A stretch of 15,121 bases of DNA, taken from Enterocloster bolteae. Its GTDB lineage: Bacteria; Bacillota_A; Clostridia; Lachnospirales; Lachnospiraceae. The stretch is from positions 1 through 15,121 of the forward strand of contig JAETTS010000022.1 in assembly GCA_021769025.1 (NCBI GenBank), in the 5' to 3' direction. Under the pieces are notes generated by a model, which searched no databases, had not been told where the DNA came from, and saw nothing but the letters and a program-made list of their open reading frames with translations. Below, in pieces: positions 6,902-14,849 of this stretch. Within the stretch, counting starts at the first letter, position 1. Every line of letters starts with the position of its first letter. The position numbers and the translations under genes are program-made.

Positions 6902-7009
6902 ATGTTAAACGTATTAAGCACAATCAAGAGGTTCGTACTGAAAAACAGTGAGTACTGTGACGCTGCTATTATTATCATGAACGGCGGCGACTACTATGCA
7001 AATGTTTAA
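6902..7009 (+). CDS. Orphan 35-residue peptide, possible secreted, signalling or modified-peptide precursor
   Basis: A complete 35-codon gene with every sign of expression: a perfect AAGGAGG (6887-6893) 8 nt before the ATG, and an intrinsic terminator beginning about 15 nt after the stop. The N-terminal part MLNVLSTIKRFVLKN (1-15) can form a basic amphipathic helix. The C-terminal part is SEYCDAAIIIM (16-26) then NGGDYYANV (27-35), with a single cysteine at 19, a hydrophobic AAIII run and a Gly-Gly at 28-29. This layout suggests a leader followed by a short core, as in peptide pheromones or ribosomally made modified peptides, but no maturation enzyme, transporter or AgrB homologue is adjacent and I recognise no family. 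It is divergent from the GT8/GT2 pair and convergent with the AraC regulator. A regulatory micropeptide or a membrane-associated small protein is equally possible. I am confident it is a gene, not of its function. Confidence 0.65.
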   Translation: MLNVLSTIKRFVLKNSEYCDAAIIIMNGGDYYANV

Positions 7010-7022
7010 GAACCATATTATG

Positions 7023-7069
7023 AAAAGGGGAGCAGCACACGAAAGAATCCTGTGATGCTCCCCTTTTTT
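7023..7069. terminator. Bidirectional intrinsic terminator between the peptide gene and the AraC gene
   Basis: GGGGAGCA (7027-7034) pairs with TGCTCCCC (7056-7063). CACA/TGTG extends the stem after one mismatch, and A4/T4 flank it. On the plus strand it is followed by TTTTTT (7064-7069), and on the minus strand by TTTT (7026-7023). It ends the peptide transcript and can also end the convergent FAH-AraC transcript. Confidence 0.85.
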
Positions 7070-7103
7070 CCTGACAAACCCTTTCCGGAAGCCGCTTCCC
7101 CTT

Positions 7104-7973
7104 CTACCGAAGGTAGGGATTGTCCACAGCACTCTGCCGAAGCTTTACCGGCGTACAGTCATAGATCTCTTTGAACATCCGATAAAACAATTTCTGGTTA
7201 TAAAATCCATGTCGCTCCATAATCTCCTGAATGCTTTCATCGGTATGGAGAAGATCCTGGTAGATCTGATTGATTCGAACCTGATTTACATATTGGATAA
7301 AGGGAATCCCCATATTTTCCTTAAAAAAACGACAGAAATAATCTTTATTTAGCCCCAGTTCATCGGCCCCGTCTTGCAGCGTGATCTTCTCCCTGTGATG
7401 CTGTTCCACAAACTGGCTGATCTGCTCCATCTGCGACAGCTTATGAAGTCCTGACACAGAAAGGGATTCTGATATGCTACTGCTAAAATGCTCTACCAAC
7501 TCTGCCATTATCTCCAGAATCAGCGCTTTGCTTCTCAGTTGATAGCTGGATGTCTGCCTAAAATACAAAATGGTAAGTTCTTTTATGAGTTCGCACAGCT
7601 TGTTGTAGGACTCCCTCTGTTCAGGAAGGAGCGTATTGATACTGCACTGGAATCTCATCAGCTCAATCTCTGCAAGATACCTCCGCATATAGTTTTTGGA
7701 GATATGAATGCATACGCCCATGGTCTGGGGCATGGCATACACCGTATCATGAACCCGGGCAGAATCCATAACCAATACCTCCAGAGGGTTCAGACGGTAT
7801 CTCTTGCCTTCCATTGTGACTGTGGCCTTTCCATTGAGAACAAACAGAAGTTCCAGGGCCCGATGCCAATGGAATGGTGAATTATGTCTCATGGTGACAA
7901 ATTTAATATGAAATCCATTCTCCAGCTGCTGATCGCTTTTTTCCCAGAATGTCCCTTCTGTTTTTTCTGTCAA
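7104..7973 (-). CDS. AraC-family transcriptional regulator with cupin sensor domain
   Basis: A 289-residue regulator. The N-terminal cupin-like ligand domain shows HWHRALELLFVLNGKATV (35-52) and the strand pair RYRLNPLEVLVMD (58-70). The C-terminal AraC/XylS DNA-binding domain has its first helix-turn-helix around ITLQDGADELGLNKDYFCRFFKE (197-219) and its second around IQEIMERHGFYNQKLFYRMFKEIYDCTPVKLRQ (248-280), ending in the usual P-x-x-x-R pattern. The start is a TTG with AAAGGAG 8 nt upstream. It follows the FAH gene by 27 bp on the same strand, so the two are probably one transcript and the regulator likely controls FAH or nearby catabolic genes in response to a small carbohydrate or organic acid. 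It could also act on the neighbouring peptide or glycan genes; nothing in the sequence decides this. Confidence 0.9.
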   Translation of the reverse strand: MTEKTEGTFWEKSDQQLENGFHIKFVTMRHNSPFHWHRALELLFVLNGKATVTMEGKRYRLNPLEVLVMDSARVHDTVYAMPQTMGVCIHISKNYMRRYLAEIELMRFQCSINTLLPEQRESYNKLCELIKELTILYFRQTSSYQLRSKALILEIMAELVEHFSSSISESLSVSGLHKLSQMEQISQFVEQHHREKITLQDGADELGLNKDYFCRFFKENMGIPFIQYVNQVRINQIYQDLLHTDESIQEIMERHGFYNQKLFYRMFKEIYDCTPVKLRQSAVDNPYLR

Positions 7974-8000
7974 ATTCTACTCTCCTTTGCCAAGTTTAAC

Positions 8001-8900
8001 TCAGTCTTCAGCAACAACATTGGTAAGCCTTCCAATTCCCTCAATCTCGCATACCACTTCATCCCCGGCCTTCAGAAACCTAGGGGGATCAAATCCCAAC
8101 CCGGCTCCGGCCGGAGTACCGGTAGCGATAATGGTTCCTGCCCGCAGAGTCATCCCTGCCGACAACTCACTGATAATATGGTCAATGTCAAAGATCAGAA
8201 GCTCCGTGTTGCTGTCCTGGCGCAGCTCTCCATTTACAAAAGAACGGATTGGCAGCTTGGGAGGATAGGGAATCTCATCGGCTGATACAATACAAGGGCC
8301 CATAGGGAAAAATCCATCCAGGCTTTTTCCAAAATACCACTGATTATGACGGTTCTGTACATCTCTGGCACTGACATCATTGATGATCGTATATCCAAAT
8401 ATGTAGTTTCTGGCATCTTCCTTGGAGACGTGATAGGCATCCTTTCCCATGATTACTGCCAACTCTACCTCGTAATCCAACCGTTCTACCAGATTGGCAT
8501 GCCTGGGAATGGTTCCCTTGTCTCCTGTTGCATAGTTTACCCGTTTTGAAAAATAGACTGCATGAGGCCGTTCTCCATTAAACGCTTCCTTTTTATATCT
8601 GGCGGATTCTTCTGCGTGGGCCATATAGTTGACTCCCAGGCAGATGACATCCTGTTTGGGTCTTAAGATGGGCGCCAGCAGTTTCACCTCTCCCATTCTG
8701 GCTGATCCCGGCACCTCATAAGGATCTTTTCCTGCCATATGGTTCAAAAATTGAATCTCTGATTCGCTTATCTCCTCAATGGCATCCCGCATTGCCCGGT
8801 AATCCATACCAAAACACTCCAGCGGATAAATCCACTGCCCATCTGCATTCAGTATACCCAGCTTCTGCTTGCGTTCTACCTCAAATGTGACAATTTTCAT
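8001..8900 (-). CDS. Fumarylacetoacetate hydrolase (FAH) family protein
   Basis: A 299-residue FAH-fold enzyme with an N-terminal cap (1-75) and the catalytic domain after it. GVNYMAHAEES (89-99), LDYEVELAVIMG (141-152) with two metal-ligand glutamates, NDVSARD (174-180), GKSLDGFFPMGP (191-202), VNGELRQ (222-228) and TGTPAGAG (260-267) are the family signatures. Members hydrolyse or decarboxylate C-C bonds in acylpyruvate-type or 2-oxo acids using Mg2+ or Mn2+; the substrate here is unknown. The frame is open 46 codons further upstream, but ATG 8900 begins the normal domain, has GGAGG 11 nt upstream, and lies downstream of a strong promoter (8970-8998), whereas an upstream start at 9038 would precede that promoter. 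The AraC gene follows at 27 bp. Together they look like a small inducible catabolic operon. Confidence 0.9.
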   Translation of the reverse strand: MKIVTFEVERKQKLGILNADGQWIYPLECFGMDYRAMRDAIEEISESEIQFLNHMAGKDPYEVPGSARMGEVKLLAPILRPKQDVICLGVNYMAHAEESARYKKEAFNGERPHAVYFSKRVNYATGDKGTIPRHANLVERLDYEVELAVIMGKDAYHVSKEDARNYIFGYTIINDVSARDVQNRHNQWYFGKSLDGFFPMGPCIVSADEIPYPPKLPIRSFVNGELRQDSNTELLIFDIDHIISELSAGMTLRAGTIIATGTPAGAGLGFDPPRFLKAGDEVVCEIEGIGRLTNVVAED

Positions 8901-8969
8901 AATGTCTTCTGCCTCCAACCTATTTTTTGCCAATTTGCAGTCTATATGGCTTCTGTATTTACAATTTCT

Positions 8970-8998
8970 ATTATAATCGTTCTCTTCTCCAAAGGCAA
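8970..8998 (-). promoter_or_regulatory. Promoter of the FAH-AraC operon
   Basis: Minus-strand TTGCCT (8998-8993) and a perfect TATAAT (8975-8970) are separated by 17 bp. The predicted start is near 8963, giving a leader of about 63 nt before the FAH ATG at 8900. The -10 box overlaps the stop codon of the upstream Ca2+-ATPase gene, so the operon is independently promoted though closely packed. Confidence 0.65.
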
Positions 8999-11691
8999 GT
9001 AAAAATGTGTCGGAGTATCTTTCCCGCCTGTATGACAACGGTAGGAAGGAATGCTAAAAAACATACGTTTGCAAGCTGCCACCTGCTTAAATCAGATGCA
9101 GAGAACAAGATCTGCAGGTTGGGTACAAACAGAACAATCCCCAGCAGAAGAACACCGGCCTCAAATGCCATAACTGTGTATAAGTTGCTGAATATTCCGA
9201 TTTTTATCAGAGGCTGAGCGCTTCTGCAGTTAAAACCGTGGAACAGCCTAGCCAGGGTCAGGGTCGAAAATGCCATGGTACTGGCCAGTTCCGGGCTTTT
9301 CGCCAATCCGATCTGGTATGCATACATGGTGCACACGGCAATCAACGCTCCCTGAATCATGATTTCTCCCACAAACCCAGGGGTTAAAATTCCTTTCTTC
9401 GGATTCCTGGGCGGGGTATTCAAAAGCCCTTTCACCGGTGGTTCCATACCGATCGCAATAGCAGGAAGGGAGTCGGTGAGAAGATTGATAAACAAAAGAT
9501 GAACCGGTGCAAACGGAACCGGCAGCGCGTGAATGGTAGTATACAGTACACAGAAGATTCCGGCCATATTTCCGGACAACAGAAAACCTATGGCGTTCCG
9601 AATATTCCTGTACACATTACGTCCATTGGCTACGGCCTTCATAATGGTAGCAAAGTTGTCATCTGCCAGAATCATAGCCGCCGCGTCTTTGGATACTTCC
9701 GTTCCGTTTTTTCCCATAGCAATACCGATATCCGCCTGCTTCAGAGCCGGTGCGTCATTGACACCGTCCCCTGTCATTGCCACAATGTTTCCTTTTTTCT
9801 GCCACGCCCGTACAATCCGCAATTTGTGTTCCGGAGAAACTCTGGCATAGACGGTGATCTGCTCCAGACAGCCCTCCAGTTCCTCTTTACTCATGGCGTT
9901 TAGCTCTTCGCCGGTCACTGCCATCTGCTCATGTCCTCGGATACCGATCTGCTCTGCAATGGCCATGGCTGTTATCTTATGATCCCCGGTGATCATCACT
10001 GGAACAATCCCTGCTCTTTTGGCATCTGCAACGGCTTTGGATGTCTCTGGCCTGGGAGGATCCATCATGGCTGCCATGCCAAGAAATATATAGTTTTGCT
10101 CCAATCTCTCAGCAGGCCAAAGTGCTTCCTCTCTTCCTAACGGACGGAAGACGAAGGCCAGAACCCGCAGCCCTTTCTGGGAACAAATCCGGTTTTGTTC
10201 CAGGATCCGCTTTCGATCTTCTTGTGTCATTGAGCGCACAGAGCCCTGGTCTGCGATCTTTCTGCAATGATCCAGAAGAATATCCACGGCTCCTTTTGTA
10301 AGCAGGATCATTTCCGTCTTTTCTGCGCCAGCATTCAAATCTTTCCAGCTTCCTGTCCATATGATCCGGTGAATCGTGCTCATCCGTTTTCGGTCCGAAT
10401 CAAAGGGAATCTCCCTAATTCTGGGATACTTCCTTCGAATCTCCGATGGGGAGAGTCCTCTCTCACAAAGAAATTCTGTCAGGGCTACTTCGGCGGCATC
10501 GCCGATCCCAGATGAATTTGTCTCTGCTATCTCTTCTGGTCTCTGTCTCCGGCCCCGCTTCTCTTCCTCCGGCACCGCATTGTTAACGAGTGCGCATACC
10601 TCCAAGAAAAGCCGGTGCCTGGGGTTCCCAGCCTTTATCTGCTGCCATTCTATGATTTGCCCGTCCAGAATAACCCGTTCCACACTCATCCGGTTCTGCG
10701 TCAGTGTTCCGGTTTTATCTGTACAGATCACGGATACACAGCCAAGGCTTTCCACTGCCTTTAAATCTTTGATGATAGCCTGCTCTCTGGCCATTTTCTG
10801 AGTCCCCATCGCCTGTACAATGGTCACAATCGAACCAAGGGCCTCAGGAATGGCTGCCACTGCCAGTGCCACTGCAAACATCAGGGAATCCAACACCGGC
10901 ATATTCCGATATAGGCTTAAAAGAAATACCACCAGGCAGATGACCATGATAGCTGCCGCCAGCCGACTGCTAAACTGATCCAGGCTAACCTGCAATGGCG
11001 TTTTCTTTTCCCTGGTATTGTTCATCATGGAGGCAATCTTTCCCAGTTCTGTTTCCATCCCTGTGGCTGTAACTACAATCGTTCCTTTTCCTGCTGTCAC
11101 CAGGGAACCAGAATACACCATACTGCTGCGGTCTGCCAAAGGAACTACCTTCTGAACAGGCTTTTCTACCTTCCATACTGGTGCAGATTCTCCGGTAAGG
11201 GAACTTTCATTTATATACAAGGATGTACTTTCCAGAATACGTCCGTCAGCTACTACCAAATCTCCTGCTTCCAGATATAAAATATCTCCGGGAACTACCT
11301 CTTTTGAAGATATCCGGGTCTTTTTTCCATCTCGGAGAGTCAAAGCTACCGGAGCGGATAAAGCCTTTAAGCTTTCCAGAGACTTCTGTGCCTTCTGATG
11401 CTGTACCGTTCCCAGCACGGCATTTAAGGTAATGACAGCAAAAATTACAACCGTACTCTCCATGTTGTCTGTCAGCATGGAAATCACGGCAGCTCCGATT
11501 AAAATTAGAACCAGAAGATCCTGAAACTGTTTTAGGAACACTTTCCAGGCTGGATACGGTTTGGATTCCAGAAGTTGGTTTTCTCCAAATATCCTTCTCC
11601 GCTCTGTAACCTGGCCGCCTGTCAGGCCGGCATCCGTAACCTGTAAGCCATCCAGAACTTCCTTTCCTGTACACTGATACCATTCTTTCAT
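8971..11691 (-). CDS. P-type Ca2+-transporting ATPase (type II, PacL/LMCA1-like)
   Basis: A 906-residue cation pump exporting Ca2+ with ATP. Domains in order: cation ATPase N-terminal segment (1-70), two membrane helices (about 55-95), actuator with TGES (166-169), helices 3-4 with AAIPEAL (279-285) supplying the ion-site glutamate, phosphorylation loop DKTGTLTQN with Asp325, nucleotide-binding domain (about 335-560), hinge TGDGVNDAPALK (640-651), and six C-terminal helices including NLLTD (736-740). Helix 5 reads SGNMAGIF (706-713): the asparagine equivalent to SERCA Asn768 is present, but the position of SERCA Glu771 is not acidic. As in plasma-membrane-type and Listeria LMCA1 pumps, this suggests one Ca2+ per cycle. 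GAAAGGA lies 8 nt before the ATG. It diverges from luxS; no convincing promoter was found for it. Confidence 0.92.
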   Translation of the reverse strand: MKEWYQCTGKEVLDGLQVTDAGLTGGQVTERRRIFGENQLLESKPYPAWKVFLKQFQDLLVLILIGAAVISMLTDNMESTVVIFAVITLNAVLGTVQHQKAQKSLESLKALSAPVALTLRDGKKTRISSKEVVPGDILYLEAGDLVVADGRILESTSLYINESSLTGESAPVWKVEKPVQKVVPLADRSSMVYSGSLVTAGKGTIVVTATGMETELGKIASMMNNTREKKTPLQVSLDQFSSRLAAAIMVICLVVFLLSLYRNMPVLDSLMFAVALAVAAIPEALGSIVTIVQAMGTQKMAREQAIIKDLKAVESLGCVSVICTDKTGTLTQNRMSVERVILDGQIIEWQQIKAGNPRHRLFLEVCALVNNAVPEEEKRGRRQRPEEIAETNSSGIGDAAEVALTEFLCERGLSPSEIRRKYPRIREIPFDSDRKRMSTIHRIIWTGSWKDLNAGAEKTEMILLTKGAVDILLDHCRKIADQGSVRSMTQEDRKRILEQNRICSQKGLRVLAFVFRPLGREEALWPAERLEQNYIFLGMAAMMDPPRPETSKAVADAKRAGIVPVMITGDHKITAMAIAEQIGIRGHEQMAVTGEELNAMSKEELEGCLEQITVYARVSPEHKLRIVRAWQKKGNIVAMTGDGVNDAPALKQADIGIAMGKNGTEVSKDAAAMILADDNFATIMKAVANGRNVYRNIRNAIGFLLSGNMAGIFCVLYTTIHALPVPFAPVHLLFINLLTDSLPAIAIGMEPPVKGLLNTPPRNPKKGILTPGFVGEIMIQGALIAVCTMYAYQIGLAKSPELASTMAFSTLTLARLFHGFNCRSAQPLIKIGIFSNLYTVMAFEAGVLLLGIVLFVPNLQILFSASDLSRWQLANVCFLAFLPTVVIQAGKILRHIFTCLWRRERL

Positions 11692-11758
11692 GGCAGATGT
11701 CCTTTCATTTTTCCTTTCATATCTATGCTGTAGATAGGAAAAACATGTAAAATTCTAT

Positions 11759-11787
11759 TTGTCTTTCCAATGCTTTTCCGGTATACT
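11759..11787 (+). promoter_or_regulatory. luxS promoter
   Basis: TTGTCT (11759-11764) and TATACT (11782-11787) are separated by exactly 17 bp, a good vegetative promoter. Transcription should start near 11794, leaving a leader of about 79 nt before the luxS ATG. No riboswitch was recognised in that leader. Confidence 0.6.
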
Positions 11788-11872
11788 TCTATAAGGAAGT
11801 AACCGTTCAGGTAACCATGTCATTTAATTTAGTTTTTGCTGTTTGAGAAATCACGAAAGGGGTATTGCTATT

Positions 11873-12352
11873 ATGGAGAAAATCACAAGCTTCACTATTG
11901 ACCACTTAAAGCTTTTACCAGGAGTGTATGTATCACGGAAGGATCATGCAGGAAATACGGTTGTCACTACCTTTGATATCCGCATGACACGTCCGAATTT
12001 TGAGCCGGTGATGAATACAGCTGAAGTTCATACCATCGAACACTTAGGCGCTACGTTCCTGCGTAATCACAAAACCTATCAAGATCAAGTTCTGTACTTT
12101 GGGCCGATGGGTTGCCGCACCGGATTTTATCTTCTTCTGGCAGGAGACCATACATCTCTGGAAATCGTTCCTCTTATGAAGGAAATGTTCTGTTTCATCA
12201 GGGATTTTGAGGGAGAAGTTCCAGGAGCCGCCGCCAAAGATTGCGGCAATTATCTGGATATGAATCTTGGAATGGCCAACTATCTGGCCGACAAGTTCCT
12301 GAAAGAGGTTTTGGATGTCATTGATGAGACCCGGCTGGTGTATCCTGAGTAA
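11873..12352 (+). CDS. luxS: S-ribosylhomocysteine lyase LuxS
   Basis: A 159-residue cytoplasmic metalloenzyme cleaving S-ribosylhomocysteine to homocysteine and 4,5-dihydroxypentane-2,3-dione, the precursor of autoinducer-2; it also serves the activated methyl cycle. All key residues are present: metal ligands His53 and His57 in HTIEH (53-57) and Cys124 in DCGNYLDMNLG (123-133), the catalytic Glu56, and Cys81 in FGPMGCRTGFYLL (76-88). Length is close to the usual 150-160. The frame is open ten codons upstream from a TTG at 11843, but ATG 11873 gives the normal LuxS N-terminus and is preceded by GAAAGGGG. It has its own promoter and no companion methyl-cycle gene here; convergent glnN follows after a long hairpin. 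Confidence 0.97.
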   Translation: MEKITSFTIDHLKLLPGVYVSRKDHAGNTVVTTFDIRMTRPNFEPVMNTAEVHTIEHLGATFLRNHKTYQDQVLYFGPMGCRTGFYLLLAGDHTSLEIVPLMKEMFCFIRDFEGEVPGAAAKDCGNYLDMNLGMANYLADKFLKEVLDVIDETRLVYPE

Positions 12353-12395
12353 GGATACATGCCATTTTCCCGGCACCACCATAAAGACAACACAG

Positions 12396-12464
12396 AAAAA
12401 AGCTGCGCTCCCAAAATTCCGGTGATTTTAAAAAATCTTCACCAGAAAATTTCAGGAGCGCAGC
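12396..12464 (-). terminator. Long-stem terminator of glnN, between luxS and glnN
   Basis: GCTGCGCTCC (12402-12411) pairs perfectly with GGAGCGCAGC (12455-12464). Inside, AAATT/AATTT and GGTGA/TCACC extend the stem with small bulges, so about 20 bp can pair over 63 nt. On the minus strand the hairpin is followed by TTTTTT (12401-12396), fitting intrinsic termination of glnN. The plus-strand side has no T tract, so it is less convincing for luxS. Confidence 0.8.
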
Positions 12465-12487
12465 CCTCCAAACAGAGAACCTTGTTT

Positions 12488-14605
12488 CTATACTTCGAAA
12501 ATCAAATCCCCATAGCTTGGGAATGGCCACAGTTCTTTGTCTACGATCATCTCCAACTTATCCGCCGGTGCGCGAAGGGCATCCATAGCCGGAACAACCT
12601 TATCATGATATGCATGGGCACAGGTACAGGCATCAGAGACAGCCAGGCACTCTTCTGTGACATCCATCAGAGCAGCCAGAGCCACCTTCATGTCAGACAG
12701 CAGAGCAGATGTCTCTACCAAAAGCTCCGTCTGTACGCTGATATCCGCCTCTGGGCATGCAGCTTTGACTGCGCCTAAGGACTCTGCCAACTGAGTGGTG
12801 TACTTGATGACAGCCGGGATAATCTGTTTGCCTGCCATGTCAATCATGGTTCTTGCCTCAATGTTGATGGCCTTGGCATAGGCTTCGTACTCCACCTCTG
12901 CACGGGACTCCAACTCTGCCTTGGTAAACACACTGAATTCTTCATACAGTTTGACAGCCTTTTCTGTAGTCAAAGCTGGGATTGCATCTACCATGGAGCG
13001 GATATTGGGAAGTCCTCTCTTCTCGGCTTCCTCCACCCAAGCATCCGAATAACCGTTTCCATTGAAAATGATTCTCCGGTGCCCAGACAACAGCTTCTTG
13101 ATCATATCGTGAACAGCCGTATCGAAATCCTCGGCCTTTTCCAGTTCATCCGCCGCCTCCTTAAATGCCTCGGCCACGATAGTATTCAACACTACGTTTG
13201 GCGGTGCGATGGAATCCGATGAGCCTACCATACGGAACTCGAATTTATTACCAGTAAAGGCAAAGGGCGATGTCCGGTTCCGGTCGGTTGCATCTTTATC
13301 CAAGTCTGGCAGGGTGGCTACGCCGGTTAACAGCTTGCCGCCTTTTTTGGAGTGGGTGGCTTCTCCTGTACTGCACAGCTGATTGATCACATCCTCCAGC
13401 TGCTCTCCCAGGAAAATGGAGATAATTGCAGGCGGTGCCTCATTGGCCCCCAGCCTGTGGTCATTGCCTACATCGGACGCAGACTCCCGAAGCAGATCTG
13501 CATGTTTATCAACTGCCTTTAAGACACAGGCCAGCACCAGAAGGAACTGGATGTTCTCATGAGGGGTATCCCCAGGATTCAAGAGGTTGATCCCATCATC
13601 TGATATGAGAGACCAGTTGTTGTGCTTGCCGGATCCGTTGACACCTGCAAATGGCTTCTCGTGAAGCAGGCAGGTCATACCATGACGGCCAGCTACCTTT
13701 TTCAAGGTCTCCATCACCATCTGATTGTGATCCACAGCTACATTAACCTCGTCGTAGATAGGAGCCAACTCATGCTGCGCCGGAGCCACCTCGTTGTGCT
13801 GGGTTTTGGCTGTCACACCTACCTTCCACAGTTCTTGGTTTACTTCATTCATGTAGGCTCCGATTCGCTCACGAATAGCACCAAAGTAATGATCCTCCAA
13901 TTCCTGGCCTTTGGGAGGCATCGCTCCAAACAGCGTACGTCCGGCATAGATCAGATCTTTTCTCTGTAAATATTTGTCCCGGTCTACCAGGAAATATTCC
14001 TGTTCCGGCCCGACAGACGGAACCACGCGCTTGGATGTGGTATTGCCAAACAGCCTCAAGATCCTTAAGGATTGTTTGTCAATGGCCTGCATGGAGCGGA
14101 GAAGAGGGGTTTTCTGATCTAATGCCTCGCCTCTGTAGGAACAGAATGCGGTGGGGATACACAAGGTAACCCCCAGAGCGTCTTCCCGGATAAATGCCGG
14201 AGAGGTGCAGTCCCATGCCGTATATCCTCTGGCTTCAAAGGTGGCGCGCAAGCCGCCGGAAGGGAAGGAGGAGGCATCCGGCTCACCTTTGATCAGTTCC
14301 TTGCCAGAAAACTCCATGATTACTTTTCCCTCTGAATTTGGCGCGGAGATAAAGGAATCATGCTTCTCCGCAGTTACACCGGTCAAAGGCTGGAACCAAT
14401 GGGTGTAATGGGTGGCCCCGTGCCGGATAGCCCAATCTTTCATGCCATGCGCCACCACATCCGCGATAGACGGATCCAACTCCGCACCGTCCTCTATGGT
14501 CTTCTTCAGTTTCTTAAACACATTCTTGGGCAGATACTCCCTCATAACCGTCTCGTTAAACACATTTTTACCAAAAATCTCAGCTACGTTTATCAACTCA
14601 CTCAT
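12488..14605 (-). CDS. glnN: Glutamine synthetase type III (GlnN)
   Basis: A 705-residue ammonia-assimilating enzyme forming glutamine from glutamate, NH3 and ATP; type III enzymes are dodecamers of about 75-80 kDa subunits, which fits this length. An N-terminal type III-specific region (about 1-160) has WFQPLTG (70-76) and [19 protein letters not shown] (114-132). The catalytic core shows [11 protein letters not shown] (198-208), the long type III signature [18 protein letters not shown] (271-288) with [13 protein letters not shown] following, the ATP-loop motif [10 protein letters not shown] (323-332), and NRTSPFAF then NKFEFRM (443-459). The C-terminal helical part (about 480-705) is typical. 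The ATG is preceded by GAGGAGG at 7 nt. The gene has its own promoter and a long structured leader. Nitrogen control is likely, but no PII or ANTAR regulator gene is visible here. Confidence 0.97.
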   Translation of the reverse strand: MSELINVAEIFGKNVFNETVMREYLPKNVFKKLKKTIEDGAELDPSIADVVAHGMKDWAIRHGATHYTHWFQPLTGVTAEKHDSFISAPNSEGKVIMEFSGKELIKGEPDASSFPSGGLRATFEARGYTAWDCTSPAFIREDALGVTLCIPTAFCSYRGEALDQKTPLLRSMQAIDKQSLRILRLFGNTTSKRVVPSVGPEQEYFLVDRDKYLQRKDLIYAGRTLFGAMPPKGQELEDHYFGAIRERIGAYMNEVNQELWKVGVTAKTQHNEVAPAQHELAPIYDEVNVAVDHNQMVMETLKKVAGRHGMTCLLHEKPFAGVNGSGKHNNWSLISDDGINLLNPGDTPHENIQFLLVLACVLKAVDKHADLLRESASDVGNDHRLGANEAPPAIISIFLGEQLEDVINQLCSTGEATHSKKGGKLLTGVATLPDLDKDATDRNRTSPFAFTGNKFEFRMVGSSDSIAPPNVVLNTIVAEAFKEAADELEKAEDFDTAVHDMIKKLLSGHRRIIFNGNGYSDAWVEEAEKRGLPNIRSMVDAIPALTTEKAVKLYEEFSVFTKAELESRAEVEYEAYAKAINIEARTMIDMAGKQIIPAVIKYTTQLAESLGAVKAACPEADISVQTELLVETSALLSDMKVALAALMDVTEECLAVSDACTCAHAYHDKVVPAMDALRAPADKLEMIVDKELWPFPSYGDLIFEV

Positions 14606-14760
14606 AATCCATCCTCCTCAGTCAGTATGGCGACTGAATGATATTCCGTCACAATACTGGATTTTATGTTGCGATTTTTCATAGCTTCCTCAGGCCTTTG
14701 GCTGCTGCATGTCTCATACAGCAGAAATGGCGTCCTCCTTAAAGGAAAACGCCATTGTTT
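14606..14760 (-). promoter_or_regulatory. Structured glnN leader with three hairpins
   Basis: Downstream of the predicted start (about 14765) the leader holds three hairpins. The first is AATGGCGT/ACGCCATT (14756-14726) with an inner TCCT/AGGA. The second is a 9-bp stem, CTGCTGTAT with ATGCAGCAG (14724-14702), allowing one G-T pair. The third is TCAGT-CGCCAT-ACTGA just before the ribosome binding site. The CGCCAT loop of the third is complementary to ATGGCG of the first stem, so they could interact. None has a strong T tract on the minus strand. It is not a recognised riboswitch, and the loops do not fit the ANTAR hexaloop pattern. Confidence 0.35.
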
Positions 14761-14771
14761 TTCACTTAATT

Positions 14772-14800
14772 AAAATAAACCATCTGCTGGAAAAAATCAA
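14772..14800 (-). promoter_or_regulatory. glnN promoter
   Basis: Minus-strand TTGATT (14800-14795) and TATTTT (14777-14772) are 17 bp apart, in the gap between the aldolase stop and glnN. The predicted start near 14765 gives a leader of about 160 nt. Confidence 0.5.
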
Positions 14801-14849
14801 GTGTTTTTTCAAAAAATATCAACTTATTGGTTGAGACGGCTCTTAATGC

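Noticed and set aside
6902..7009. The small peptide as an AgrD-type autoinducing peptide
   Set aside because: Amphipathic start and a Cys-Asp pair recall AgrD, but there is no AgrB protease, no acidic C-terminal tail and no AgrC/AgrA gene nearby.
7087..7116. Small hairpins GGAAG-CCG-CTTCC and CTACC-GAA-GGTAG at the AraC gene end
   Set aside because: Short stems without a T tract; the nearby GC-rich hairpin at 7023-7069 is the real terminator.
8901..9038. 46-codon N-terminal extension of the FAH protein
   Set aside because: It overlaps the ATPase end and would start upstream of the operon promoter; ATG 8900 gives the normal family length.
11843..11872. TTG start giving LuxS ten extra residues
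   Set aside because: The added residues are not LuxS-like, and ATG 11873 has a GAAAGGGG site and the standard N-terminus.
14679..14717. A 12-codon minus-strand frame in the glnN leader
   Set aside because: AAGGAGG lies about 16 nt from its ATG, too far for good initiation, and is buried in a hairpin. No codon pattern points to attenuation.
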